64,000 bases of DNA from Thozetella sp. PMI_491 (Eukaryota; Ascomycota; Sordariomycetes; Chaetosphaeriales; Chaetosphaeriaceae): the NCBI GenBank assembly GCA_021432635.1, contig MU270027.1, positions 186,001 through 250,000 on the forward strand, read 5' to 3'. The translations under genes were made by a program, and so were the position numbers. Below the pieces are notes generated by a model that searched no databases, had not been told where the DNA came from, and saw only the letters and a program-made list of their open reading frames with translations. Each line of letters starts with the position of its first letter. Position 1 is the first letter of the stretch. Positions 46,211 through 58,848 of this stretch are shown one piece after another.

Positions 46211-47210
46211 CGGAGAAGCTTGGGCATTGCACGAGTTAGCCGTCTCTCGGCGCTCGCTTGCGCATACGAGACATGTAAATATATGTATGCTACTCCTGTA
46301 TAAGTGATAAGTGATCTCGTTTCCACTCCCGTCTCGGCCGTTCTAGAAGATGTTGAAAACCATGGCTAGAATCGTGCGAGCGACAACCGTGAGCCAGGTG
46401 CATGGAGCGTTATGTGAGCTGCGAAAAAAAAAAACTCAAAAAAATCCTCGAAGCAAGGTAGACATCGTTTTTGTGACGGCGAAACGGAATCCGCACCTGG
46501 GATGTCCAAACCTTGATCGTGCTAAGGCCGGCGTGGTTCCGAGAGATGTGGATCATCCGATCAATCCTACGGCCGGATCGGTCTGCATCTCGGGCCGCCT
46601 GCGCCAGGAACTTAGCTGCATGCCGACAGCAAGGACCCTCGGATGGCCCCCGCTTGTTGAGCCGCAAATCCAGAGACGTCTTGTGTCACAAGAACGTCTC
46701 TCAAGATTGGTGCACTAAAGAGCGCAGCCAGAAGAACGCCGTGTCTGGGGCGAAAAGGACCGCAAGCTGTGCAAGTATTGAGGGCTGAACCTGGACCAGT
46801 CTTCTTTCTGTTCGGCCTCATCATATTCGAAATCCGGGTGCAGAGGCCTGCCTGGGCTGCACGAAGCCAAAACCAAAGTAGCCGGCCATTTCTTTTATCC
46901 CGGAGTTGGCCGGCGTCGAACGCTCAATGATGCTATCGGCAATAGGGTAAGTCCCAACGCTCCTTCCGAGCCGTTGGGCAGCTGGTGGTTGTTGGTGGGG
47001 CACCGATACCTGCTAATCCGGCATGACGTTTTGGTCGGCAGGGGCGCCCGATAAGGCGGCTCAAATATGCAGGGCTGATCCACTGCACCAGTAACCTTGC
47101 ACACACGACGACCTCTCGACCAGACAAGCACGACCGCTCCGCCTCCGCGCCCGCAAATTCAGGCGCATCCGTAGGGCGATGCACACAGGCCACGAAACGA
47201 GCCCATCCTC
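46211..47210. other. Intergenic region between MSS51 and the PXA gene
   Basis: One kilobase holding the MSS51 3' end and the promoter of the PXA gene. Short A-runs at 46424-46442. No gene was recognised. Confidence 0.5.
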
Positions 47211-50200
47211 ATGACGACGAGCGCCCCCGGCCCGGCGCGGGCGCCGACGCCGCGTCCGAAAGCGATGTCGACCGCCGGCGCCAACTCCGAGTCCGCCACG
47301 GCCGCCGCCCAGCGGTCCACCCAGCCAACAGCGTCACCGGCCTCCACCATTGCTCCGAGGCCGTCTCCGGCTGGGGCACGCCGCAGTGGGCGTGTCGGGG
47401 CGCCGGATCCGCTGTCGGACCGGTCGACGGCGTTCCTCATCCGACGGATCCTTTGCCCCCAGCACGACAAGGGGCGCGCCACGCCGACCCCGATCGAAGA
47501 GCTGCTGCCTCCCCTCACCAGCCGAAACGACGTCGACCTGCAACTGTACGCTTTATTGGCCATCATCCTGAGGGAATACGTCCAGAACTGGTACAACAAG
47601 ATCACCCCGGACGAGACGTTTGTGGCCGAGATCGTCCAGATCATTGCACATTGCACTCGGGCCCTCGAGCAGCGATTACGAAAGGTGGACCTCGAGAGCC
47701 TGCTGTTTGACGAGCTGCCAGATTTGCTTGACAAGCACATCACTGGTCCGAACCCCCCCCCCCCCCTCTTCCCTTGCGCCTCGGCTGCTTGTTCGCCTCG
47801 GCTGGGGATGCTGACGCGCTTCGTCACAGCTTCGCGAATAGCGAGCGACGCTATCACACAGCCCCCGATCCAGACGAACCCGCACGAGGTATACCATTCG
47901 CTCTGTCCTCTTCCAGCGCTGTCCCCGGTGCCGAAGGCAGACGATCCTAGCACCACCGCGAAACAAGCCGAAAACGAGGCAGCCTATCGCCAGCTGTTGG
48001 TCCAGGGTGTGCTCGCGGTGCTATTGCCTACGGAGGATCTCGAGAACGAATGTCTCACGGCCATTGTCGGGCAGATATTCTCCGAGCTCATTATTGGCAA
48101 CATCGTGGCAAATAGGCTCTCGGAGCCGTGGCTAATCTGGGAAGGTCTAACTATTGCGTCTGGCGTGATTCGGCGGCGACGGGCTGAAAGCTCCCCCGGT
48201 CGATCACACCAGATTCCCAAGGGGTCAGGAGAGCGCAGGGGCCTTTCGCTCCAGCGTCTATTCTTGTCCTTCTTGCACTGGTGCTTCCTTGTCGCCACCG
48301 GGGTCAGGCTCCTGGTCACCACTGTGGTGACGTCGAGCTCACTGCCGCCTCGAACTGCCCGGAGAAGTGTGCCACACGACGATGTGACGAAGCACCAGGC
48401 CGCAGAAGAGTCGCTGGGCGCCCCACAGCGGATCAGAACCCCATCTTCCCCCAGCATGACGCCCGTCGTCGCCTTCCGCTGTTGGTCCGCCGTATCAAAC
48501 CTCCTAGAGGTGGGCGTGCGCATGCCTTGGCTTTGCGGCACATTGTCCATGCTCCAATGGGTTGCCATGACAGGCCCAGGACGAATCGCCAACGTCGACG
48601 GCGTTGTTGACAGGTAAGAGGTCGCGTTTTCCTTCGCTCCTTTCTCTATGCACGCCCCCCTCTCCCTCTCGGTCACACTAGTACCCCGTCACCCGTCACG
48701 CCGCATCAGCTCGGAGTCACTGGACCCAGGCCTCTGCCATTCAGCGCGCAGAGTCAGCATCTCGGGCGAGTTCCCAAGCAGGCAACCGACCACCGCTTCG
48801 CCAAAGTGTTGAAAGGAGCCGAAGTGGCCCCCGGCGAACACGGGCGATGTCGAGATGGTGTGTATCGTTGATGCCCAATGCCAGCCCTCGGCTGGGCTTC
48901 GAGCCAGAGTGGGCTTGATGCTGTGGAACACCCCTCGCAGGTCTCCTGCGGCCAAATCGGCGACCACAGCGTTGCAGCAGTGCACATCCGTCCTTGCCTG
49001 CCATGCAGGACCAGGCGGGACCAGGCTCATCGAAGTCGCAGTACATAGGGGCTGTTGAGCCAATCGAGGAGCGATCGGGCGGTTGGTCCGTCTCATTGCA
49101 CCAGGCCCCTTCGCGGGGCTGCCCTGACGGGCCACCAGCGAGGCTCCGTTAGGCGCCGAGCTCCCCCAAAGCTACAGGGGTTGCATTCATCCCATGCCCA
49201 TTGCTGCGTCCCACCCTGCCCCCCCCCTCCTACCCTCCCCTACCTTGCCCCCCCCCCGGTCTCATTTGCACAAACTCACGCGGTTTTTGCGCCTCGTACC
49301 GCCCCTAGGCGTGCCGCGTGCGCCGGGCTCGCTGGCGTCGCCGTCCCCTCTCCTACCCCTGCCTGCCCTTCCGTTCTTTCCGCCTCGTCGCGGTTGTCTA
49401 AACCCGGGCTGGCACAGTTCAGCAAGCCTCCGGAGGGAACTGCCCAGACCCTACAGGCACAGAATGATACGTCGCACAAATCCTTCGCGTGGTCGCCCGC
49501 TTTCCCCTCAGGCCCCCGGGTCTATCATGCATGGAACTCCGAGGTCGCTGGCATGCGCAACACCCATTATCGAGATGTCATTTCTCACCTGTCTGGGCGT
49601 GGCGGCAGCTCATGCCAGCTCTCGCAATCGCGTTCGTGTGCTTTAAAGTGCATTGCCGCCTTTGCCTGGGGCCTAGCGTCCTCGTGGGGGAGGGGGGCGG
49701 TTATGCCCACCGATCACCGCGCTACGGGGGTGCGAGAGGCTGATCAGCAATAAAAGCGCCTCAGTGTCCGGGGACCAGAGCTCGAGTCTCGGCGCCTCTT
49801 TGAGCTTAGGTCCTTCTGGCGCGCCCAGAAGCTGTCAGCATCTCCCCACCACTTCACCTCCCTGTTCCCCCGCATTGAAGCAAGGAGCTCTGGCCACAGT
49901 GGAAAGCAGGGGAGCAACAGGGAAGAGAGCACTTCCCGTACGTGCAAATTTGGCGCTGTCAATGCCGCGCCTTCCACGGCAAAAATGCAATCTGACCATG
50001 TTTGCGCTGCTTGCTTCACTGCCTGCCTGCCTACCTGCCTGCCTGCCATCGCGGCGGCCCTCCATCACATCAGACACACATTGCTGTATTCTCCCTAACC
50101 CGACATCGCTGGAAGCTCCCTCCCTCACCCCCCCCTTCCTTTTCGTCCGCCCCCTTTCCCTTCCCCTCCCGCCCCGAGAGCAGCTGCTCTGCCCCAACCA

Positions 50201-51149
50201 GGCTTCTTCGTCCCCCTCCAAGTTCCATCCCCTTCAATCAAACACCCCTACCCCCTCCAACTCCGGTTCACCCACCGAGCACACCGACCCCCCACGGATG
50301 TCACTGAAACGCACCACCAACACCCACCGTCTGGATCTTGAGCGATGCCCCTGTCATCCCCTGTGCCTCCGGCCGGGTCTGAAGCTCAGTCAGAGCCGCC
50401 GACACTAACGTCTGATACGTAATTCTAGGTGGCTCTCCCATCTTATCCATCGCAGCATCTTGGATCCCGCCCAGCTGCCCCCACTACTCCGCAACGTTCG
50501 CGGGTCTCTCTTCCCAAACAACATGCCAGGGAAGCCGAGCTTGGTGGCGCCCACGTCCACCGCCGAACTGCACGCTGTCAGGCGAAGGTGCGCTAGGTCC
50601 CTTTTGGCCCTTCTCCCGAAGGGGGTAGGCAGCTTGTATTTTGGCGGTGGGCGCGGTGGCGCCCTCTGGCTTCCTTGGTCGACCTCCCCCGTAGCGCCCG
50701 CCTCGCCCGAGAGGGCAGGAGGACGTCAGCAAGACGAACTAACGGGGTCTTCTGACCTGGGGCCAGAGCGGTCCGGTCCGAGAAACGGCCACAGCCAGAC
50801 CCCAGGCCCTGGCCTGAGCGAGATCGTCGGCAGCAAGCGTAGCAGCGGTAGAGACAGTGACAGCGGCGACACTGGAGGCCAGCGTCAGGGCTCCACGGCC
50901 GGCGGCCAACCGGCCAGTGCCAAGCCTGGTGATAGGCCAGTCGTTGGTCGCGAAGCGGGCCAACCGCCAGAGGACTCCAGGGAAGCGCGAATCCTTTCCG
51001 GGATCGAGAGCGGGATCCTAGATGTGTTCGGAGACGCTTACTGCAATAAGCACCTCATGTATAGCGTTCTCGAGTTGGTCCTCGTCCGCCTCATCCCCGA
51101 GCTAGCGGAGAGGGGGGTCACCGACCTGTGGGAAGAACGGCTCAGTTAG
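47211..51149 (+). CDS. PXA (PX-associated) domain protein, sorting-nexin related
   Basis: Three exons (47211-47745, 47830-48613, 50429-51149) give 679 residues. After an Ala/Pro/Ser-rich start, residues about 65-310 form a PXA domain (STAFLIRRILCPQ, DVDLQLYALLAIILREYVQNWYNKI, PHEVYHSLCPLPALSPVP, YRQLLVQGVLAVLLPTEDLE, RLSEPWLIWEGL). A hydrophobic stretch (LQRLFLSFLHWCFLVATGVRLLVTTVV) may be a membrane segment. The C-terminus (ILSGIESGILDVFGDAYCNKHLMYSVLELVLVRLIPEL) resembles the nexin C-terminal region. No PX lipid-binding domain is visible. Such proteins act in endosomal or ER-vacuole membrane traffic. Intron 1 (84 bases) is in phase, stop-free and has a weak GTCCGA donor. Intron 2 is 1815 bases, with GTAAGA donor and TTCTAG acceptor; the join GVVDR/WLSHLIHRSILDPAQLPPLL restores the conserved sequence. 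Confidence 0.87.
48614..50428 (+). other. 1.8-kb intron of the PXA gene
   Basis: Flanked by good splice sites and phase-consistent exons. Its content is C/T-rich on the + strand from about 49190 to 50400 and includes open frames on both strands (for example 49055-49753 + and 48689-49135 -), none with a recognised family. At roughly ten times the normal intron length here, it may hold a non-coding RNA, an alternative promoter, or inserted sequence. Confidence 0.75.
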
Positions 51150-52889
51150 ACCCAACTGTAGCTAGTTTCTACGGACTGGCCCTTCGGATTAGTTTGAGAT
51201 ACCCCCCCAAATATACACCAGTTTTTGTTCACTTGAGGTCTAGATGCGAGATGTAGTTGGAGAGATTGGTTTTTGCAGAGGGCCACCCAAACTTTATTTT
51301 TTTGTGTTTGCTGTTTGTTGTTTCTTGGAAGTAGTTCGTACTTGCTCGACTTCGCGAGAGACCGAACATGCGGCGAGGAACCCCCCCCCCCTTTCTCACC
51401 GCCATTGGGGGCCCGCGTCTGTCCAGTCACTCGACCAGTCCTTCCCAGACCCAGATTACCATCCTCCCAGGGCAAGCAGAAGCTCAAAATGCAAATAGAA
51501 ACAACCAATAGTAAATAAAAGATTGGAAAGCCCTTGTTCAAGCCCTCGCAGCGAAGACCCGAAGCGCGACGTCGTCCACTGCTAGCAGATGCCCTCGCGG
51601 GCCATTCTTAGCAGTCTGTCTTTCCTCGAATTCCGGTCCCTGTCCTTCCCATCCCTTCCCAGTCCGAATGTCCCAATCTCGCGCTTCGGTCCCGTGCAAC
51701 CCTTCAACCAGGTCGCAAACCGTTGCCGGTCCGCGGCCACCCCGAAAAGACTCGCCCGTATCTTGTGTTTCCTGGTATAACCCCCTACAACCCCCGCCCC
51801 GTCCCCCCCCCCGGCCGTCTTCCCTCCGCCTCTCGCCTCAGCGACGATGCTATGTCGGAACGCCCCGTACAGTTATACACAGATGAACACGAGGATAACC
51901 ACAGAGCAAAGAGAAGAGAAAGTAACAAAAATCGCCGTCGAATGCCCACGCCACGATAGAAGAGTAAGAAAAGGGTGAGAATGAGCGTGGCGAGGAACAG
52001 ACGAAAGTGGGCAATAGCCAAATAGACGCATACATATATAGATATAGAAAGAAAGAAAGAAGAAGAAAAAAAGGGTCAAGTCGGAATTTTCAGCTCCTGA
52101 ATCGCGTGAGCGGCACCAAATCTTCGTCTTCCTCGTCTTCCTTCGCGCGAGCGAGCAGACAAAATCTCGAATGTGGAGTGGCAGGACCTCTTCCTAGGTC
52201 CGCCGGGCGAAGGGGGTATCGGTCGGTGAGGAAACCAAGGTACCTAAAACAAACAAAGGGGGTATAGGGTTCTGCGTGCCAGTGTGTGTGTCGGTGTATG
52301 TATCGCGTCGATGCTAGGGGATGGTTCCCTCGGTCTCCCAGAATCTCTCGCCCTTCTTTCTCTCCTCTCTTCTGCTCTCCTCCTCTCCCTTCCTTCTTCC
52401 TCCCCTCTGCACAACTCTCCCACTTTTGAAGACCGGACCGGTTAACGTCGTAGCGTAATAGAAACCCGAGGCGTCGTGAGACTGTCAAGAAGAGATGAGG
52501 GCGATGCTTGCGCGTTCTTGTAAGCAGGATCCAGGATGAAAGAGCATATGGTAGGAAAAAAAGTGCGTCGCGAGACATTTCGGTCGTGTAACGATGGTCC
52601 TGCACAATAACCCCGTCTGCTGGAGTCTCGGCCGTCCAGAGTTCGGTTCCATCCAACCCAAGAGACCCCGATAGTGCGATAGTTGTAACTCGATCCCGTT
52701 ATGGTATGCTCGTTTCATAGGGCGAAAGAGAGTTCCTCGTCGGCCCAGTATGCTCCTATCCGGTCATTAGAGACCAGACGCCAGTGAACAGGAGATGAAC
52801 TCCGTTTGTTTTTTTCCTCCGGTGACAAGGTAGGAGACCGTTCCTGCATCCAGCCAGATATGTTCCTCCTCGAGAATTCCGATCCTCTC
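51150..52889. other. Convergent 3' intergenic region
   Basis: 1.7 kb between the stops of the PXA gene and the CENP-B-type gene. It has AT-richer patches with GAAA repeats near 52045-52075. No gene was recognised; one or both 3' untranslated regions may be long. Confidence 0.5.
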
Positions 52890-54697
52890 TTATACGCCCA
52901 TTGTCGCCTCCACTTTGATCAGGCCATCGACCGTCGAGGCGTTTGTCATCTCGCTGTCGCCCTCTGGTATCCGCGACAGCCCTCCCATCCCCTGGACTTT
53001 GACCATTTGTGTCTGGTGGATTCGCAGCTTCTCCGTGAGTCGTACAACGGCCAGGTACTCGTTCTGGTCGACAAACCCGGTCGAGTTCTGGATGAATGAC
53101 AAAAGGGTGTCGGCGGCTCTGCGCGCGTCGTCCTGCGTTGGGCTGCTAGGCGAGCTGCCTGTGATGGGCGTGGCAGCCGACCGTGCGGCGATGCTTCCAT
53201 TACTGCTGCTGTGGCGGAGCTGCGGCGATGCAGAGGCCACGGCGCCGTCGATTGTGAAGTGCGGCTGGGCGAGCTCGTGGGCCGGTGATTCCAAAGCAGA
53301 TGAAGGCGCGGTCGAAGAGACATTGTACTTGGGCGTCGACGGCTCGGCCGTCGAAGACTGACCCTGGTTCATGTATTCCAGGTCCAACGTCGGAAAGGTT
53401 TGGCTCCGCGGTCGTTGGAAGTTGGAACTGCCAGGGGGTATTCGGCTGTGGTCCAGGAAGCCGGCCACGTCGCCGCTGGGGGAGAAGTTAAAGGGCGTCG
53501 TGGGACTCAACGCGCTTGATGAGAAGGACGACGTCGTCGCATCCGTGAAGGCGCTGTTGAGCGACGTCGCACTCTGGGTGTTACTGTGCTTGTACGCCCC
53601 GTTCTCCCCTGAGAAGTCCATGAAGTTGCTGCTTAAGCCGCCGTCTCCGCGGTCCTCGTCGCTCCGGTTTGCCGACAACGGCGATGGAGATGGGTGGACC
53701 ATGGGTGAGGCAGGCGAGATGGCACTCGCGGGCTGCGAGTTGGTAAGCGCTGGCGAGCCGCGCCCGTGGTCTGGGATGTTTGTCTCCGACGCACGACGGA
53801 GCAGCTTTCCCGGCGTCGAAATGCCGTGTTTCTGCATGAACTTTTCGAGGGCAAGCGCGTTCATCGGCTTGCTGCTCATAGTGCTCGCAAAGATGCTGGC
53901 CTTTTCCTCGACGAGCTGATGCGAGACGCTGACTCCCGTCTTCTGTGCGTTGCGCAGCCAGTTTGTTAGCGCCTTCTCAATGTCCGCCCCCTTCCCCTTC
54001 GCGCGCTTGATGGGCGAGCTGCTGCGGTCCTCTGGGTTAAGATACTTGTCTCGGTGTCGCAGCACTTTGGACACGGTGCTGTCGGGCCGGGTTAGCAATG
54101 GTAGCTCGAGAAATATTGGTCGGGAGCATACCTTCGCTCAACACCAAACTCTAGTCCAATCTCTGTTTGCTTCGCATTCGGGTGGTCCTCGGCATACTGG
54201 CACATGCGCCGACGGTCGTCGTCTGTCAATGTTTTCCTGGGCTGCGACGTCGTCGTCATGAGGGGCTGTAGTTTGGTCTTCAACTGCGAAGGGGCCGAGA
54301 CAACGGGGGGTATGGCTACCGGCGGCGCCGAATGCGGCGGCTGACCATAGCCCGCGTTATGGTTTGGGTTCGTCAGCAGCATACTTGGCCAGGTTGAATG
54401 ACTGGGCATCATCAACATCGGAAGCTGGTGGTGGCTCGCCGGCGCTTGCGAGATGGGCTGCGGTTGTTGCGGTGGAGGAGGCGGCGGCATCCGATTGAGA
54501 GACTCAGACGGTAGTCCATGGGTGGTTACCGGCGCCATGTTGTAAGTGAACCCAGAGCCGTAGTCGGCCATTGTGGTCGGATGGTGCTGATATGTTGTGC
54601 TCATGTCGACCCAGCTGTCATTCTGGCCAAAGCTGTTGTCCGGCGCTAAGTGGTTTTGCTGGTCTACACCAGTCGACCCGATCATCTGGTTGTGCAT
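52890..54697 (-). CDS. CENP-B/pogo-type HTH DNA-binding protein
   Basis: Two exons (54697-54132, 54078-52890; 53-base intron) encode 584 residues. Residues 1-150 are Gln/His/Pro/Met-rich (including a PPPPPPQQPQP run). Residues about 153-205 form a CENP-B N-terminal HTH (RKTLTDDDRRRMCQYAEDHP...EIGLEFGVERSTVSKVLRHRDKYL), split by the intron after GVER. Residues about 219-285 form the second Tc5/CENP-B HTH (IEKALTNWLRNAQKTGVSVSHQLVEEKASIFA...). The rest is Ser/Thr-rich and disordered, with no DDE endonuclease domain, so this is a host DNA-binding protein derived from, or sharing ancestry with, pogo transposases and not an active element. It should be nuclear; a transcription-factor role is likely. 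The start is the first ATG (MHNQMIG); an open frame continues 27 bases 5' without an ATG, and an upstream exon cannot be excluded. Confidence 0.87.
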
Positions 54698-57600
54698 GTT
54701 GCAGTGGACAGAGCCACCGTGCACCGGGGAAGTTGGCAGGGCCGAGCGGTGTATGGATCAAAGAAGCGCGGCGAGCCGAGGACACTGAGACTTGCCGACA
54801 CGAGACGCAGTCGCCTACGGGGAGAGGATGAGATAAAAGAAACCGGGGGCGGTTGCGGTGCAGACCGTACTGGCTTGGCCTGGGCTCGGGAGTCTATGTC
54901 GTGGTAATCGTGTGCAGATTAGTCCATCAGGAGTGTTTCATCAAGAGCAGGCTTGATGTGCATGGTATCCTCAGACTCTGGGTTGGTGGCCTGTCGGTCA
55001 AGCATGCGGCCGGGTGGTCGCCGCCTGTGTAGGTGCGGTTGCGTATGTAGGTTAGAAGCCGTGGAATCCTCGAGAGCTACACTGGTGTTGTGGACAGTCG
55101 CTCGGCGCGCCTCCCAATCGCGAAGCGCAGGTAGAGCTATTATGCACGGGGGTTGGGGAGTTGCGCAGGCCGGCCTGGGTTCCAGACCTTGACGCGAAGG
55201 AGTGAAGGCGCCTCTAGCAGATAACTGCCTCCTGGCTCATCAAGCCACCACACGGCACCACGAGGCGAAAGGGAGGGTGTACTTGGCGGTTTTCTTCAGC
55301 CCTCCGGACGGGCCGAGGCGGCAGGAGCGTGTACCAACACCAAAGCTGGCACGTATGAGTCGTCGACAGGAAGCTGCGTTGGTGTTTACCGTGAAACTTG
55401 ACTCGGCCTACCGCGGGAGGGCTTCAGAGATTACAGACCAAACACCAGAGGCGGTGGTGTCTGTCGACGGTGCATGTAACTGGGACGAAGGGGGGGCCGG
55501 AGAGCCCTCTTGGTCACGTCGGACGGCACTTAGGCCTGGGGTCCGCTCGGCTGGCAGACGAATAAACGAATGTTTGCGTATCTCGGTGCCTGACAAACAC
55601 AGGAGTATTCTTCGACAATAGATGCTGTGCCAGTTAGGGCCGAGTCGGCTGCAGCAAGACACTGGCGCCAGAGTGCAGAAGGGGGCCTCAGGCGCGGGCT
55701 AGAGAGATAAATCAGATGCACGGGGCAAGCATCTGGTGGTGGGCCAAAAGGTCGGCCTTCGGGTACATTATGTATATGTACGAGCTAGGTAAGGTGTCCC
55801 TGTATATGGCGACAGGGGTCCAGGTTGGGGTGGGAGGGGGGTGGGAACGAGGGAAGGGGGGCAGCCACAAGGATGGGGGGGGCCCGTGTTGAGCTTCAAA
55901 GAAGGGGAAGGGGAGGGGGGTGGGAGAGGATGGATGGACAGTCTCTTCTACGGAGTAGAGCCAAGGCCGACTGGGGCTGGCTAAACGACAGTACGGGGAG
56001 GGATGAGAAGAAGCCTGGGGGCAGGCAGTGGCCGCCGTAGCATGGAAACGGATGATTTAAGTTGCTGCTGGAGTGGGCATGGTATCCGCGCCCTGATGTT
56101 TGATCGAGGGCTGACTGTGGCTCCTCAAGCGACCGGGGGGGGGGGGGGACAATGAGGGGAACAAGAAACCAATGCTAGCTTGTCGGAGGAGAGTGACCAC
56201 CCATATCGATGCATCTTTATTATCGACAAGGGCGGCCAGGGTTGCCCGCTCACCTCAGTTCTCCTCGTCCACTGCCTCCGGCTGGACTCACCTCTACCCC
56301 CAGCAGGGCGTGGTGGGTGGACGCCTCGCAAGCCTCCCTCTCCTATCTCCTCTTACTGGATGTGCGTAGGCATGCGTGTGTGTCTTTATGTGTGTGCGTG
56401 TGCGTGTGCACTGTACAGCGCTGTGCCTGCGAGGAATTCCTCGTGTGTGCGCGGTGTGAGCGAACCGTTTCGGAGAAAAACGTGGGCTAGAGACATCCGA
56501 GGAGGGCCGCCCGGCCTCCTAGCGAGAGACGGCGGCTAGCTCATTAACCCAGAAGCAAAGGGAAGAAACGACAAGTCAGAACGTGCTCAGCAGCCATGGG
56601 CTTCGTGTTTCCAATGCCCAGCAAATCAGTCCGCTGAGGACGGGCTCGACTCCTCTTCTTCATCAATCCGGTCAATAAAGAGTTAATGGTCCCGGGTGCA
56701 GGCGTGCCACCATACGACCGTTGGACGGGGTGACTGCGTGCGAATCACAGCCCTCGCATGAGGTTTTTGGGCCATGCCCGCTCGCTTTCCGCACCTGGCT
56801 TGTGGGCCGCGCTGCCCACCAAGGCCCCGGAAAGAGGGTGTGGTTGTGTCACCAGGCCCGATGCCCACTGCCAGTGGTCCTTGGGGCGGCCAGAAGGGCC
56901 AACGCCGTCACCGGTGCCGTGCTGGACGGCATCATGGGAGCGTACATTGCAATGCTATTTGGTGCTTGGAGCTGCCCCGGCATCGCACGAGATCGGAGGA
57001 TGCCAAGCCTGTGCCGTTTGTTCCCTGCCGGCGGGCGGTGGTCCGTTCTTTCTGCGCAGCTTTTGTGCCGCCACAACCTGGCCAAGGACCACCTCACAAC
57101 TCCCGAGCTCCCTCTACTCGAACCCGTAATGCGGCGCGCTTGTATCGATGCCGAGGGCCGCTGTCAGATTGGGGCCACTGCTGATATCCCGCAGCACATG
57201 GCCCCCGCCTCGGCGACGCGAAGACTTGGGCAATCGGCGTTTCCATGGCTCGAATTGAGATAGGCGGCGGGAAGGCAGAGAGGCCAAGCGTCAGCAGGGG
57301 GGATCCCTGGCGTCACTAAAACAAGCCGCCAGGGGTGTCACCTGTGGAGGAGCGCTTGACAACTCTTGTTTCTCCTTGACGACTCGCGGTCGGGTGCTCC
57401 CTAGCCCATGAAGTCTAGACGAGGCGAGGATCGCGGCATTTCTCGCGAAGATCATTGCATGATCCTCTCTTCACCAGCCAAGCTCTCAACCAGGGAACAC
57501 CGGTGGAGAGTGCCAAAAATATAGGGTACATCAAACAGCGAAACGCCTCCAGGCTCCTCGTTACAGGCGGCCGGGATGCGGAAAGCTACGACCCTGGATG

Positions 57601-58032
57601 GGTCCTTCATATCAAACCTCATGGGCCTCGCCCGCCCAAGTGCCGGCGCCGGGGCCCGCTGTACGTAAGTACTCGCACTGTATCCGTACGTGCTATGACA
57701 CTTGGAAGGGCAATTATGTGGATGAGGCCATCGAGGTGCCATCCGTCTGTCTGCTGGGTGTCATCCAACCGCGAATGCGGCCCTCTCCTTCCCCGGGCGC
57801 GAAACTAGACATGTGCTCCCCAAGCCTTGGAGTAATAAGATGCCGAACGCACAGGGCGTGTACTCAAATCAAGGCGGCGATGCTGGAGGGACTAAAGGAT
57901 CTACCCGGCCTTCAAGGACCGACCCTTCGAGGTGTGCCGCAGTTGGTTCCCCGATGGATGATTTTGGCTGTGTTGGACCGTCGCTGAGCTAGGCGTCGCG
58001 GCGATGATGACAGGCTGGAGCTGATGGGAGAA

Positions 58033-58053
58033 GGGGGGGGGGGGGGGGGGGGG
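58033..58053. repeat. Poly-G homopolymer (21 bases)
   Basis: Uninterrupted G run in the gene-free stretch. Confidence 0.95.
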
Positions 58054-58834
58054 TGCTGGAGGAGAGAAACGACCATAACGTTCCCACAGAGCCAATAGCG
58101 CATATTAGAAGTAGGCGGCCGTCGTCCAACAGGATTTCAGAGATCAAGATGCGAATTACCATTGGACGTAATATCCTGGCACAAAGCCCGAGGTCGCCCG
58201 CTAGAGGACAAGGCACCACACTTAAGCCCAAACTCGCGTCTTGTATTCAGCACTCTTTCCTCGAAAGGGCCCAAGCGAGAGCCACCGGACGGAGCCCGGT
58301 TGCCTTTCCCACTGGCCAGTTCCCCCACGCCGTACAACTTGCCTGACGGCTGGAGAGATCCTGGAGGATGGGTGCCGCATACGGCCTAGCCCGGCACGCC
58401 TCCACAGAGGGCTTGAGGGGCACGGCAGAAGACTACCATTCCAAATCGGCCCCCAGGAAGACGAGAGGAAGCGGCGAAGCTGTGAAGCATCTCATGCCCG
58501 TCGGCTCTGCGCCTAGCTCGCGGTTGCGCAGGACGAAGCCATCGCTTAATCGAGGGCAGGAAGTCGTTGCCGAGAGAGAGAGAGAGCGGCGGATGGCGAA
58601 GGCATACACATCGCCCCGCGCTAATCTGGGACGGATTTGCAGGCTGACTTGGGAGAGGAGCCGCCCTGCAAGGCGTTTCACCAGTAGGCCCAATTACCAC
58701 CAGCTCCTTCCCCCGGAGGTCAGTGGTAGCTTGAATCGCGACGAAGCTAGGAGTAGCTTTGTGAGGTTTGGGATTGAGAGCTCGCGCCGGAGCTACGGGG
58801 GCTCCAGAGGGTGTTTCCGTGCTGTGGTTCGTTC

Positions 58835-58848
58835 GGTTATCGATAACC
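58835..58848. promoter_or_regulatory. Perfect 14-base palindrome GGTTATCGATAACC
   Basis: A perfect palindrome sharing the core GTTATCGATAA with the inverted repeat at 38473-38494. It lies in a gene-free stretch more than 4 kb from any start codon. A protein-binding role is speculative. Confidence 0.25.

Noticed and set aside
48689-49135. Minus-strand 148-codon open frame inside the PXA intron as a nested gene
   Set aside because: It shows no recognised domain and no supporting splice structure, and other frames of similar length overlap it. It is kept only as part of the long-intron finding.
49055-49753. Plus-strand 232-codon open frame inside the PXA intron
   Set aside because: Composition follows the C/T-rich low-complexity DNA; no domain; adding it as an exon would not match the conserved join.
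56721-57263. 180-codon + frame in the 7-kb gene-free stretch
   Set aside because: Three overlapping frames are open over the same GC-rich DNA, there is no domain, and there are no splice-linked neighbours.
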